A stretch of 64,000 bases of DNA from Pseudoalteromonas luteoviolacea (GTDB lineage: Bacteria > Pseudomonadota > Gammaproteobacteria > Enterobacterales > Alteromonadaceae). Under the pieces are notes generated by a model. It was not told the DNA's origin. It was given only the letters and a program-made list of their open reading frames with translations, and did no database searches. The DNA lies in contig NZ_MAUJ01000006.1 in the NCBI RefSeq assembly GCF_001696455.1, forward strand, positions 124,001-188,000. Direction: 5' to 3'. Shown piece after piece: positions 9,192-18,131 of this stretch. A program made the position numbers and the translations under genes. Within the stretch, counting starts at the first letter, position 1. Each line of letters begins with the position of its first letter.

Positions 9192-9971
9192 TTGTTATTC
9201 CTAAATATTTTTAATACTTATTCTTACTATCTGAGTTGTTTTCAACTAAGAAACATAAGTCCTACTTATGCGATGGCTAATTAAAGCATGCGACGAATTC
9301 AATCGCAAGTTTACATTGCGTTAATGTTACATGAGTTTTACTAAAGATTTGTTGCAATAGACACGCCAATACACCTCAACTAGAAAATCTTTGATTTACA
9401 TACAAAAAACATCAATTACCACCATTTTTCATACAATAAAGAAGGGCCTGTTCATTACATATCATTAGTTTTTTTATGCTTATATCAAAAAGTGATAATT
9501 GCAAAATTCAAACTAACCAGTATCTACCACTAAAGTTAGAATCAAAGTGAGCATAGCTTCTTACTTGACAAACTATTTTGAGAATTCTCAGTGATGGTTT
9601 TGTGCTAATTTTGCCAGAACAAAGGTATTTGGATTTGCTTTCATACGGCTCCTTGTACTCGACTTTAGTATCTCCTTAACCTCAAATATTATACAGAATA
9701 ATTTTTCCATCGCCAATCACAAAAATAATTGCGAGATACAAATTACTGAGCTGTATACCAAGTGCCCAGAATATATGAAAATACCTAAAATAGGACAATC
9801 ACAGTGAACTTTAGGCACATATGACTGTTACAGAGACTTGTTTGCATCCACGATATTTAACTGCAGTTATTAGATGCTTATTTATCAACGTATTCATTCA
9901 ATACCCCCCCAATTCCCCCCTTCTGTGCTGCGATTTTTGCTTGTAATTTGATAACCAAAAGTACGCACCTT
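9192..9971 (-). other. 780-bp gene-free region upstream of wza and downstream of ugd
   Basis: No credible reading frame is seen on either strand. The DNA is AT-rich. It must contain the promoter of the wza operon, though no clear sigma70 pair could be fixed. Two structures stand out: a 12-bp perfect palindrome TGAGAATTCTCA at 9579-9590, and two homopolymer runs, C7 at 9904-9910 and C6 at 9915-9920, about 50 bases beyond the ugd stop. No convincing ugd terminator was found. Confidence 0.6.
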
Positions 9972-11138
9972 TTAGTCTTTTCCAAACAAATCCCTTGTAT
10001 AGACTTTATATTCAACATCTTTTAATTCTTCGGACATTCTATTAGCCACGATAATATCCGCTTCGACCTTCAAGCAGTCTATATCAGCTATGACTCTGGA
10101 GTTAAAAAAACTACCTTGGCTATAAGTCGGCTCATATATGATTACCTCAATACCTTTAGCTTTTATGCGCTTCATAACGCCTTGAATTGCTGAAGCTCTA
10201 AAGTTATCAGAACCCGATTTCATCACCAGTCGATAGATGCCCACAACCTTCGGCCGTTTCTTCAAAATAGACTCTGCAATAAAGTCCTTCCTAGTACGAT
10301 TCGCATCAACAATCGCACCTATGATATTGCTAGGTACATCTTGGTAGTTTGCTACCAGTTGCTTAGTATCTTTTGGTAAACAATATCCACCATACCCGAA
10401 TGAGGGGTTGTTATAGTGGTCACCAATACGTGGATCTAGCCCGACTCCTTTAATAATTTCACGCGTGCTAAGTTGATGCGCTTCAGAATAGCTGTCTAAT
10501 TCATTAAAGTAAGCAATACGCATCGCCAAATAGGTGTTCGAAAAGAGCTTCACGGCTTCAGCTTCTGTCGAACCTGTAAACAGAATTTCCACGTTTGATT
10601 TCTTTGAACCTTGCGACAGGAGCTCAGCAAAGTGATGTGCTTTTTGAGATTTGCTGCCTACGATGATTCGAGACGGATACAGGTTATCGTAAAGAGCTTT
10701 ACCCTCTCTTAAAAATTCAGGTGAGAAAATTATTTCATCTGTTTGGTACTTACCTTGTAAACCCGCGGTATAGCCAACTGGCACAGTCGACTTAATGACG
10801 ATAGTCGCTTTGGGGTTAACCCCGATGATGTCCTCAATCACGCACTCTACAGATGCAGTATTAAAGCAATTTGTAATAGGATCATAGTTGGTCGGTGTAG
10901 CTACAATCACAAAGTCAGCCTTTGAAAAAGCCGTTTCTTTATTAGTTGTGGCTGTTAAGCATAATGGTTTATTGACTAAGTAGTCCGAAATTTCTGGATC
11001 GAGTATCGGTGAATGACCATTATTTATTGCATTGACTTTGGCTTGGTCAATATCAAATGCAATTACTTGATTATTTTGTGCCAACAATACGGCGTTTGAA
11101 AGGCCAACATAACCTATTCCTGCAACGGCAATTTTCAT
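9972..11138 (-). CDS. ugd: UDP-glucose 6-dehydrogenase
   Basis: A 388-aa dehydrogenase, the same length as enterobacterial Ugd, oxidising UDP-glucose to UDP-glucuronate with two NAD. The start MKIAVAGIGYVGLSNA is the Rossmann motif. Next come VIVATPTNYDP, the substrate loop FSPEFLREGKALYDNLYPSR, and the catalytic cysteine in GYGGYCLPKDTKQL near residue 250. An AGGGA ribosome site precedes the ATG. It stands alone between the two glycan operons, with 365 bp before and 780 bp after, so it probably has its own promoter. It provides the uronic acid precursor for the acidic polymer or for other envelope glycans. Confidence 0.95.
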   Translation of the reverse strand: MKIAVAGIGYVGLSNAVLLAQNNQVIAFDIDQAKVNAINNGHSPILDPEISDYLVNKPLCLTATTNKETAFSKADFVIVATPTNYDPITNCFNTASVECVIEDIIGVNPKATIVIKSTVPVGYTAGLQGKYQTDEIIFSPEFLREGKALYDNLYPSRIIVGSKSQKAHHFAELLSQGSKKSNVEILFTGSTEAEAVKLFSNTYLAMRIAYFNELDSYSEAHQLSTREIIKGVGLDPRIGDHYNNPSFGYGGYCLPKDTKQLVANYQDVPSNIIGAIVDANRTRKDFIAESILKKRPKVVGIYRLVMKSGSDNFRASAIQGVMKRIKAKGIEVIIYEPTYSQGSFFNSRVIADIDCLKVEADIIVANRMSEELKDVEYKVYTRDLFGKD

Positions 11139-11503
11139 TCACTTTTCCCTGGTCTATCCGATGGATTGACTTTGCCCCACACCTCACAAGGAAGACGTAA
11201 GGGCTAACATCAGTAAATGATAAAGGGAAAAAATGTCAAAAATTTTAAAGTGCCTGTACTTGCTTCCTATACAACATCATCTCAAGCTCATAGAGGTAAA
11301 AGCCTATACTTTGGCCTGTAAACAAATAGCTTAAATGTGTTTCGAGTGCGTTGAAAATTTAATGAAGCTGCAGTTAGGTCACATACGGCAACTCATGGGC
11401 GGGTTCCAAGTTCCGAAGAAGTTAGTTTCTTGTACACCACCATGAAGGTAAAGTCATCAAGTCACTAACTCTCGAATCAAGTTAATGAACGTTTGCCAAT
11501 GTT
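11139..11503 (-). other. 365-bp gene-free region between ugd and the upstream glycan operon
   Basis: No gene is supported here. It must hold the 3' end of the long operon and the ugd promoter. On the minus strand a TTGACA hexamer lies roughly 90 bases before the ugd start in an AT-rich stretch, but no good matching -10 was found. No hairpin with a T-run follows the last glycosyltransferase gene. Confidence 0.5.
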
Positions 11504-12514
11504 CTAATCATTATAGAAGTGTGTATAGCCCAAGCTTAGGCTCTTCTGCTTGGCTTCTTTAAACTCATTAATGGTCAAGCAGGGCGTTATCTGATACAAA
11601 TCATACCAAAATCGGTATTTTTCAAAAATGTAATCATCACATAGAAATATGGATTGACCGCCCAAAAATGCGAGCTCAATATTCATAAAAGAAAAGTTGG
11701 AAACAAAAATAGCATTTTTATTTGATAAGTGAGCGTGAGCGTCTTCTTCAAACTTAACGTTGTCGCTTATCATAGACTCATAGTGGGCTTTAGAGTCTCT
11801 AGGGTGGACTTTAATGTACAGCTTGAAATTGGAATCGATAAGCTGCTTGAGCTGTCCCATTTGAGCTAAATGTGCTTTTTCGTCATTGTGATATTGATGG
11901 GCCCCTGTTAAGAAAACTATTACATCATCTCCCGAATATGGAGAAAGCGTAAGGCCGCTTTTTAAATCTAATAAGTTATAGGGTTCACACGGTATGTAAC
12001 TAGCCTTATTTCCGAACCTGGCTTCTAATTGATTCACAACAGCCTTATTGGGACAAATAAAATAATGTGCATAGAACTGTGATAGAGGTCTTAATAGACT
12101 AAATCTAGTTGCGAGTGAATGACACACGTTATGCTTCAAGCTGTCAACAAAAGTGACGGGGCAGCGGAAGTAAGAAAGAATAATAACACTTTTAAGCAAC
12201 GCAACTAATCGCTGCTTTATTGACGATATCCCCGTCAGTAATACAACTCGCTGAGGCTGCTGTGCGATTGCCCTCATTAAGTAGCCTAACTTACCTGACA
12301 CACGCTGTAGGGTTGCTGTTTGCGGTAAATTAGCCGCCGTTTCAGCCTCTCCAGACGTGAGATAAGCATCATCCCAAAAGAGCACAAACTCATGTATCTT
12401 GTTTGCATTCAAAAACAACAAAATATCATTCAGTTCTTGCAAGTTACACGGGTAAACAACAAGAGTCCTATCTTCTAAACAAGTTTTAAACTGGTTTAAC
12501 TTTATGTCTTTCAT
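11504..12514 (-). CDS. Putative GT-B type glycosyltransferase, possible nonulosonate/sialyl transferase
   Basis: A 336-aa soluble protein I cannot place in a named family with certainty. It has the look of a GT-B enzyme: LYIKVHPRD near residue 245 is an HP motif of the kind seen in bacterial sialyltransferase and polysialyltransferase families. A later segment FVSNFSFMNIELAFLGG resembles the nucleotide-binding part of these enzymes. It overlaps the end of the flippase gene by 29 bases and has its own AGAAGG site, so it is the last gene of the operon. With CMP-sugar synthesis genes in the same unit, a role in transferring the nonulosonate is a reasonable inference, not shown. No signal peptide or membrane segment is evident. 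Confidence 0.6.
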   Translation of the reverse strand: MKDIKLNQFKTCLEDRTLVVYPCNLQELNDILLFLNANKIHEFVLFWDDAYLTSGEAETAANLPQTATLQRVSGKLGYLMRAIAQQPQRVVLLTGISSIKQRLVALLKSVIILSYFRCPVTFVDSLKHNVCHSLATRFSLLRPLSQFYAHYFICPNKAVVNQLEARFGNKASYIPCEPYNLLDLKSGLTLSPYSGDDVIVFLTGAHQYHNDEKAHLAQMGQLKQLIDSNFKLYIKVHPRDSKAHYESMISDNVKFEEDAHAHLSNKNAIFVSNFSFMNIELAFLGGQSIFLCDDYIFEKYRFWYDLYQITPCLTINEFKEAKQKSLSLGYTHFYND

Positions 12515-13754
12515 TTACTGCCTTCTTATAAAAAACAAACCTCAGTGTATTTAGCAAACACATTGAAACACATGTAGCAAGTGCACCACCAACTGGCCCC
12601 AAGATAGAGATCATGAATATGCTCAACAGGAGGTTTAGTAAAAAGCCTCCAATTTCTAATATTGTATTGTACTTTTGATGATTTAAGAAAAATAACGCAT
12701 GGGAATATATGCTAAACGCCATCATGAACAGCTGAGCAAAACACAGTAGCATGACATATGGTTTGGCAGCTATAAAATCTTGCCCCCAAATAGGCAATAT
12801 GAAATCTATCGTAAAATAAAGTATAACATACTGGCCTAAGCCTAAAACAATCATAAAACATGTCAGCTTACTAAGTAGTGAATTAAGCTCAGTCAAGCGA
12901 ACTTGGTTGACATACTCCGCAATTTTATTTGGAAATACTAAAGCTAGGATGGAATAAACGACCCCAAAGAGTTGCGCAACCCTCGCTGCGACACCATATT
13001 GACCAATTATATCGTCAGGTTGATTAAGAAATTTAAGCACAATAACATCAACTTGCGAATGAAAGTAAAGCGCTATATTTACCAAAGCCAATGGAGTCAA
13101 ACGTGAGATATTCGCTTTTATTCTGTGAGTCGCCTTGGGCAGCGATATCGTTGTGCCATCAAATCGCGAAAACATCTGAAAATAAATCAGGATGGATATT
13201 AAGGTAGACATCAAATGGGCCAGCAGCGCATGCAATACCGTCGGCTCATCTAGCATCAAAAAGCCTCCCAAAAACATAACACTTCGAGCTAAAGTGGGAA
13301 TAAGCTCGTAAGAATTTTGAGCAGCTTTAAATTTCCCTTGAACCTTGAGGATAGTAAAAATGGAGTGCTGAAAAGCAAATGTTGTTGACAGTAAAATAAT
13401 AAATATAGCATCAACAGCTGACAGAAATGAAAGTGCGACTAACGCGAGTAACAACATTGAAATCAATACTGAAGCTATGACTTTGCTCACATTATAGGTA
13501 GCCATAGACACAGTGTAAGCCTTACTTTCTTTAACCTTTATCAGTCTCTTAAAGTAATAAGAATGTCCACCCCAATCAATAAATAGCATCAGTAGCATAG
13601 ATGTGGCGATGATGAAGAAGTAATGCCCAATTCCTTCTGCGTCAATGCCATTTGCTAGAATTATAGTATTAACAAAGCCTAATACTAAAACCAGAAATTT
13701 TCCGCTAAATAACTTTACAAAAAGACTCGTTACTTTATTACTTACGCCTATCAA
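12486..13754 (-). CDS. wzx: Wzx-type polysaccharide flippase (MOP superfamily)
   Basis: A 422-aa polytopic inner-membrane protein with about 12 hydrophobic segments evenly spread along its length. Its N-terminus (KLFSGKFLVLVLGFVNTI) and polar loop pattern fit the oligosaccharide flippase family. It should move the undecaprenyl-PP-linked repeat unit across the inner membrane for periplasmic polymerisation. The only reasonable start is TTG at 13754, placed inside the last codons of the Wzy-like gene with a 17-base overlap, suggesting translational coupling. Low sequence conservation is normal for Wzx. The family call rests on topology and context. Confidence 0.82.
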   Translation of the reverse strand: MIGVSNKVTSLFVKLFSGKFLVLVLGFVNTIILANGIDAEGIGHYFFIIATSMLLMLFIDWGGHSYYFKRLIKVKESKAYTVSMATYNVSKVIASVLISMLLLALVALSFLSAVDAIFIILLSTTFAFQHSIFTILKVQGKFKAAQNSYELIPTLARSVMFLGGFLMLDEPTVLHALLAHLMSTLISILIYFQMFSRFDGTTISLPKATHRIKANISRLTPLALVNIALYFHSQVDVIVLKFLNQPDDIIGQYGVAARVAQLFGVVYSILALVFPNKIAEYVNQVRLTELNSLLSKLTCFMIVLGLGQYVILYFTIDFILPIWGQDFIAAKPYVMLLCFAQLFMMAFSIYSHALFFLNHQKYNTILEIGGFLLNLLLSIFMISILGPVGGALATCVSMCLLNTLRFVFYKKAVNERHKVKPV

Positions 13755-15162
13755 CTTTACATGCCTTCTTTATCGTTATAAATAGGAGTAATAACCCCCC
13801 GAGTATTATTAATTGATAGTACAGAGCGGGAATGACACTCGACAAAGTATTTCTAGGTAACATCATAAGCTTAAATGACACGGCAATAAGCATAGCTCGA
13901 CCAAAAGTACTTTTATATGACTTATTTTCAAACAATACAAAAGCACTGGTAAATAAAAAGTTGAGCGTAAAGAAAACCAGTACGTTACCGCGAGACATAT
14001 AATATAAGTCTGCCATTATTGTCCAACCTAGCCCCATCCCTTGTGCATAAAGCTCTTTCTCGTAATGGTGTGAAATAAAATGAGAAAAGGAAAGTTCATA
14101 TATCATTTTAGGGTCAAATATCGATACAAAGTGACCAAGTGAAGGTATAAAACTAGCAAATATTGGCAGCACAGGATAATCTTGAATTTCAATTGCTAGA
14201 TGAAAGATCATCAAGCTTACGCCCTGCATGTAGAAAAACTGTGCCAGAATAAAACCAATACTAAGTTCCATACCGGCTATAGATTCACCAGCTCTACTTA
14301 CCAAGATGAATTGAGCGAGGTAAATAACACCAATAAATAGCATTGAATATAAAAGCAACTTTTTTAAACTGACTCCTGTAAATCGCAACCTAGAGTAGTT
14401 TGATGCCAATATTATCATTAGCAGTGTCGTGACTATAAAAGATCTAGCGCCCAAGAATAGAAAGCCAAATGATACAAAAAGCATAAATAAAACAATGACT
14501 AATTTAAATGCACTTTTCTGTGGGGCTATAAGACCAAAGGCCAAAGCCAGCATCATCTGTCCATACACAACATAATTTGCAGAATACCCACCCGAATTTT
14601 GACTTTCATAAAGGGAAAGGTAGTTACCACTCAAAAATACAGCTCTATTAGAAAAGAAGTAAAACCCTATAATAAGCACTGCGAAAGTAAACAGCAGCTG
14701 AGCACATTTGTGATATTCAAAATTTAAGTGTCGTTCAGGCAGAACTGTTTGTTGAACTTTGCTATAGCAAATCATCCAAGCAAAATGAGCTGATGAAACA
14801 AATAGAAACAGATAGTTATAAAGGTTTATAACCTCTTCATAACTCGCCTTTGTAAAAACCATATAAGTGGTTACAAAAACATTTCTATCGAGAAATAATG
14901 ACGCTAAAAACCTCCCCCCTAAAAAGGCAGAGACACTCACCATATACAAGGAGTATAAACTAATGAGATTTTTTGCTCTGATAAGGTAACTGACAAATAC
15001 AATGACAAAAAGTACACCTACACTTAACCCCATTGTTAACCTGCCAACAGTCTCCCCCAAAGAGATAAAGTGATGAGAGGTAATGAAAAGCAGGATTAGT
15101 TTTAAGGTAACTATGATATTAAAAGAGCTTTTTGACATTTTTTGCCACGAAGTATTTAACAT
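13738..15162 (-). CDS. wzy: Wzy-like O-antigen/capsule polymerase
   Basis: A 474-aa polytopic membrane protein with about 11-12 hydrophobic segments and one larger periplasmic loop around residues 320-390 (FASFIPSLGHFVSIFDPK). This topology is typical of Wzy polymerases, which join lipid-linked repeat units in the periplasm. Position next to a Wzx flippase and in an operon with a Wzz-type protein supports the call. The gene overlaps the preceding glycosyltransferase by 44 bases; an alternative ATG at 15138 would shorten this to about 20. The strongly AT-rich coding sequence is usual for strain-specific glycan genes. Sequence alone does not define the linkage formed. Confidence 0.75.
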   Translation of the reverse strand: MLNTSWQKMSKSSFNIIVTLKLILLFITSHHFISLGETVGRLTMGLSVGVLFVIVFVSYLIRAKNLISLYSLYMVSVSAFLGGRFLASLFLDRNVFVTTYMVFTKASYEEVINLYNYLFLFVSSAHFAWMICYSKVQQTVLPERHLNFEYHKCAQLLFTFAVLIIGFYFFSNRAVFLSGNYLSLYESQNSGGYSANYVVYGQMMLALAFGLIAPQKSAFKLVIVLFMLFVSFGFLFLGARSFIVTTLLMIILASNYSRLRFTGVSLKKLLLYSMLFIGVIYLAQFILVSRAGESIAGMELSIGFILAQFFYMQGVSLMIFHLAIEIQDYPVLPIFASFIPSLGHFVSIFDPKMIYELSFSHFISHHYEKELYAQGMGLGWTIMADLYYMSRGNVLVFFTLNFLFTSAFVLFENKSYKSTFGRAMLIAVSFKLMMLPRNTLSSVIPALYYQLIILGGLLLLFITIKKACKVDRRK

Positions 15163-15964
15163 TCACCATCAAGTTTTTTATATTCTTCTTCGTTAACTCA
15201 AAAAAGAATTTTTTATGCTCTGAGTTCAAGTAATAAGCGCATAGCTTTTGAGAGGACCATAAGTGTATTGAGCCAAATCTTTTGGCATCCTCTAGATCAT
15301 AGCCTGAAATAAAATCGGTGCCCGTTGCACTTGATATTCTATAGTTCGAGACTGTGTCAATGTTATACACATACCCTTTATCATGTGGATATATTACTTT
15401 GGGTTCTTTAAGTAGATTTACGATACCGTATATAACTCTGTTCTCTGCAAAGTATCTTCTACAGTCATCATTTAAGGCATCGAATAATGCCGGTTCGTTC
15501 TGGATCCGCTCGCGAATAGTCCTAACAAGATCAGGGGAAATCAAGTACAAGTTTCCATATATGTACTCTGATTCCCCTTTATAAGCGACGTGATTGCCAA
15601 CAAATGACGCTGACTCGTTTCTGATACGTTGTTCAAAACTATCAGAACACAACAAGGTATCTGAATCAATTTTGACTATGTAGTCAAAAGTTTGGAGCTT
15701 ACTTACTTTAAAAAAGCTTTCTATTTGTGCAATAAACGCATCTTTACCATTCCCATTAGCTGGAGAGTGCCCTAAGGGGTGTTTAAACACAGTTAAACAA
15801 ATTTCATCTAACCAATCTTTCTGTGAAGAAGTAAAGGGTGAATCAGGATCTTCCACAACCGCAACTTCAGCATTTGGGCAAAACTTATGCACGCTCTCTA
15901 TACTGGCTTTCAAGAGAGGAAAATCTTTTTTGTAGCTAAAGTAAGTGAAGCAATACCTTTTCAC
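15119..15964 (-). CDS. Putative GT-A type glycosyltransferase
   Basis: A 281-aa protein with a likely nucleotide-sugar-binding DxD in YIVKIDSDTLL near residue 100, after an N-terminal beta-alpha pattern and a VAVVEDPDSPF segment. It resembles GT-A enzymes with a metal-binding DxD, but I do not recognise a specific CAZy family. The start is GTG at 15964, supported by an AGGGG site 8 bases upstream that lies across the neuC stop codon. It has no signal peptide. The lysine-rich C-terminus (KNIKNLMVNVKYFVAKNVKKLF, positions 15119-15190) could contact the inner-membrane surface. It probably adds one sugar of the repeat unit on the cytoplasmic face. Confidence 0.65.
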   Translation of the reverse strand: MKRYCFTYFSYKKDFPLLKASIESVHKFCPNAEVAVVEDPDSPFTSSQKDWLDEICLTVFKHPLGHSPANGNGKDAFIAQIESFFKVSKLQTFDYIVKIDSDTLLCSDSFEQRIRNESASFVGNHVAYKGESEYIYGNLYLISPDLVRTIRERIQNEPALFDALNDDCRRYFAENRVIYGIVNLLKEPKVIYPHDKGYVYNIDTVSNYRISSATGTDFISGYDLEDAKRFGSIHLWSSQKLCAYYLNSEHKKFFFELTKKNIKNLMVNVKYFVAKNVKKLF

Positions 15965-15966
15965 GT

Positions 15967-17085
15967 TTAGCCCCTATCAATGAACATTTTTTGTTTAGGT
16001 AGCTTCCAAAGGCTATTTGAGTTCAGTGCATCAATGAATTTTTCATCACTTTTGCCCTCACCAAACTCACGTGTTGCGTCACATTTCATTGACTCGACTT
16101 TCTTAAATGCGTCCAAAATATCGCTTTTCACAGGCTCAACATTAACTATTGATTTAGCACTTGAACGATTTTTTTGGCGACTACCAATATCAATCGAAGG
16201 AAGGCCATAAAAAGGCGCCTCTCTAACTCCTGCACTAGAATTGCCAATCATACAGTCAGCATTTTTCAACAGTGTTAAGAAGTACTCAAATCGTACGCTA
16301 GGAAACACCGCAAACTGTGCATTATTCTCAAATTTAGAAAATGCACTTAAAATCATTTCATTACCATGATCATTATTTGGATAAATAACAACAAAATTCC
16401 TGCCACTTTCGATGGCCGCATCAGCCAAAGCCTCAGCCTGCTGAGTCAATGAGTCTAATTCCGTGGTAACTGGATGAAATAGCAAGATAGAGTAATTATC
16501 AAAAGGCAATTCATAGTGCTCTTTGACAAGTTGAATATCAGGTAATGTAGCTGAGTTCATTATATCAAGATCTGGTGATCCAATCACAAAGATCGAGTCT
16601 TCACATTCACCAAGTTGAAGCAGTCTCTGTCTTGCATCATCATTACACACGAAGTGAATATGAGCCATTTTTGACACAGAATGCCTGATTAGCTCATCAA
16701 TAGTACCTGAGACTTCTCCCCCTTCAATATGCGCAACCAATATGTTGTTTAACGCTCCTACCAGCGCACCAGCTAAAGCCTCAACACGGTCACCATGCAC
16801 CACTATCAAATCAGGCTTTATTCCTTTAACATAGTCTGAAAGGCCGGCCGTAGTTTTTGATAACACAATATCCATTGTGTCATGGGGGTTCTGGTTTATG
16901 AACTTATAAATTGAAGACTCAACAGACTTCTCCACTTCCAGAACTGTAGAACCATACTTTTCAATCATGTGCATGCCTGTAACAAACACATATGCTTCAT
17001 GCTGAGAGCTTTCAACCTTTTTGATCAGACTTTTTAATTTACCAAAGTCTGCTCTTGTACCAGTAAGAAAAAGGATTTTTTTCAT
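15967..17085 (-). CDS. neuC: UDP-N-acetylglucosamine 2-epimerase (hydrolysing), NeuC/LegG type
   Basis: A 372-aa enzyme releasing UDP while inverting C2 to give ManNAc (NeuC) or its 2,4-diamino-6-deoxy analogue (LegG). Markers are the start MKKILFLTGTRADFGKLK, VVHGDRVEALAGALVGA near 100, HIEGGEVSGTIDELIRHSVSK near 120-140, and the C-terminal GNSSAGVREAPFYGLP. The HIEGGE and RHSVSK elements separate it from the non-hydrolysing WecB type. It lies 2 bases downstream of the synthase gene. Whether it acts on UDP-GlcNAc or on the LegB/LegC/acyl product cannot be settled from motifs; the legB-legC pair elsewhere in the locus makes the second option attractive. Confidence 0.88.
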   Translation of the reverse strand: MKKILFLTGTRADFGKLKSLIKKVESSQHEAYVFVTGMHMIEKYGSTVLEVEKSVESSIYKFINQNPHDTMDIVLSKTTAGLSDYVKGIKPDLIVVHGDRVEALAGALVGALNNILVAHIEGGEVSGTIDELIRHSVSKMAHIHFVCNDDARQRLLQLGECEDSIFVIGSPDLDIMNSATLPDIQLVKEHYELPFDNYSILLFHPVTTELDSLTQQAEALADAAIESGRNFVVIYPNNDHGNEMILSAFSKFENNAQFAVFPSVRFEYFLTLLKNADCMIGNSSAGVREAPFYGLPSIDIGSRQKNRSSAKSIVNVEPVKSDILDAFKKVESMKCDATREFGEGKSDEKFIDALNSNSLWKLPKQKMFIDRG

Positions 17086-17087
17086 CG

Positions 17088-18131
17088 TTACTTTTCTATA
17101 TGTGAACTTGCAAGCATCGTATCCGATGCAATATCTACTTTTGCTACCTTTCCTAAAAGAGCCTCATAATCTTCAGCTAAGAACTCTCCGGTACCAGGGC
17201 GTTTAACCCATAGGTTATCTTTAGTTAGCAATTCACCTTGTTTGATTTCTTGAGTTGTAACAACACTCGCATAGGCAAAGTCTATTGTAACTTGCTCTTC
17301 TTCTACAGCACCCTTAGAGCCACCGCGCATCGCCTTAACACGCTTTGACTGCTCGATTAAGTCCGCACACTCTTTTATATCCATAGAGCATTCAATATCT
17401 GGTCCAGGACGAGATTTACAATCAGTGAAATGTCTTTCCAATACAGAAGCGCCAACAGCGACAGCACTCAAACATGCTAAGTTATCTACACTGTGATCTG
17501 AAAGGCCTACTACGGCATTTGGAAACGCCTCTTGAAGTTCTGTTATCCCACCTAGTCTAATTAGGTGATCTGGAGTTGGATAAACATTAGTACAGTGCAA
17601 CAAACAATATGGTGTATTGTATTTTTCGAAGATTTCCACTGACTTCTTAATTGAAGGGATATCATTCATACCAGTGCTTAAAATAACTGGCTTGCCAAAA
17701 CTAGCAACTAAATCAACCAAAGGATAATTGTTACACTCACCCGAGCCTATTTTATAAGCAGACACGCCCATTCGCTCTAATCTAAACGCCGCAGCTCGAG
17801 AAAAAGGAGTACTAATAAATATTGCACCTTTAGATTCCACATACTCCTTCAGCTTTGTTTCATCTTCTTCATTTAAAGCGCACCTTTCCATAATTTCATA
17901 TATAGAAACATCGGCATTTCCAGGGATGACTTTCTTAGCCTCGCCACACATTTCATCTTCCACGACGTGCGTTTGATGCTTAATAATTTCAGCACCCGCT
18001 TCAATTGCCGCATCAACCATCTCAAATGCTACCTTAAGGGAGCCTTCGTGATTTATACCAATTTCAGCAATTACTAAAGGATCGTGCTCTATGCCTACAA
18101 GACGGTTTTCAATTTTAAATTCAGGATTCAT
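17088..18131 (-). CDS. neuB: Nonulosonic acid synthase (NeuB/LegI family)
   Basis: A 347-aa synthase that condenses a 6-carbon N-acyl-mannosamine-type sugar with phosphoenolpyruvate. The TIM barrel carries VIAEIGINHEGS near residue 20, IFISTPFS, KIGSGECNNYPL, STGMN, LHCTNVYPTP and the VVGLSDHS and RHFTDCKSRPGPD segments. A C-terminal antifreeze-like SAF domain includes QGELLTKDNLWVKRPG. These features are diagnostic for the NeuB/LegI/PseI superfamily. It overlaps neuA by 11 bases and abuts neuC. The product is Neu5Ac, legionaminic acid or a relative; sequence reading alone does not separate these. Confidence 0.92.
   Translation of the reverse strand: MNPEFKIENRLVGIEHDPLVIAEIGINHEGSLKVAFEMVDAAIEAGAEIIKHQTHVVEDEMCGEAKKVIPGNADVSIYEIMERCALNEEDETKLKEYVESKGAIFISTPFSRAAAFRLERMGVSAYKIGSGECNNYPLVDLVASFGKPVILSTGMNDIPSIKKSVEIFEKYNTPYCLLHCTNVYPTPDHLIRLGGITELQEAFPNAVVGLSDHSVDNLACLSAVAVGASVLERHFTDCKSRPGPDIECSMDIKECADLIEQSKRVKAMRGGSKGAVEEEQVTIDFAYASVVTTQEIKQGELLTKDNLWVKRPGTGEFLAEDYEALLGKVAKVDIASDTMLASSHIEK

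Noticed and set aside
9519..9534. GTGGTAGATAC on the minus strand as an RfaH/ops (JUMPStart-like) element upstream of wza
   Set aside because: Only the GGTAG core matches; the flanking ops bases do not, and it lies about 335 bases from the gene.
11139..11503. Possible remnant of a mobile element before ugd
   Set aside because: No terminal repeats, target duplication or transposase fragment could be recognised.
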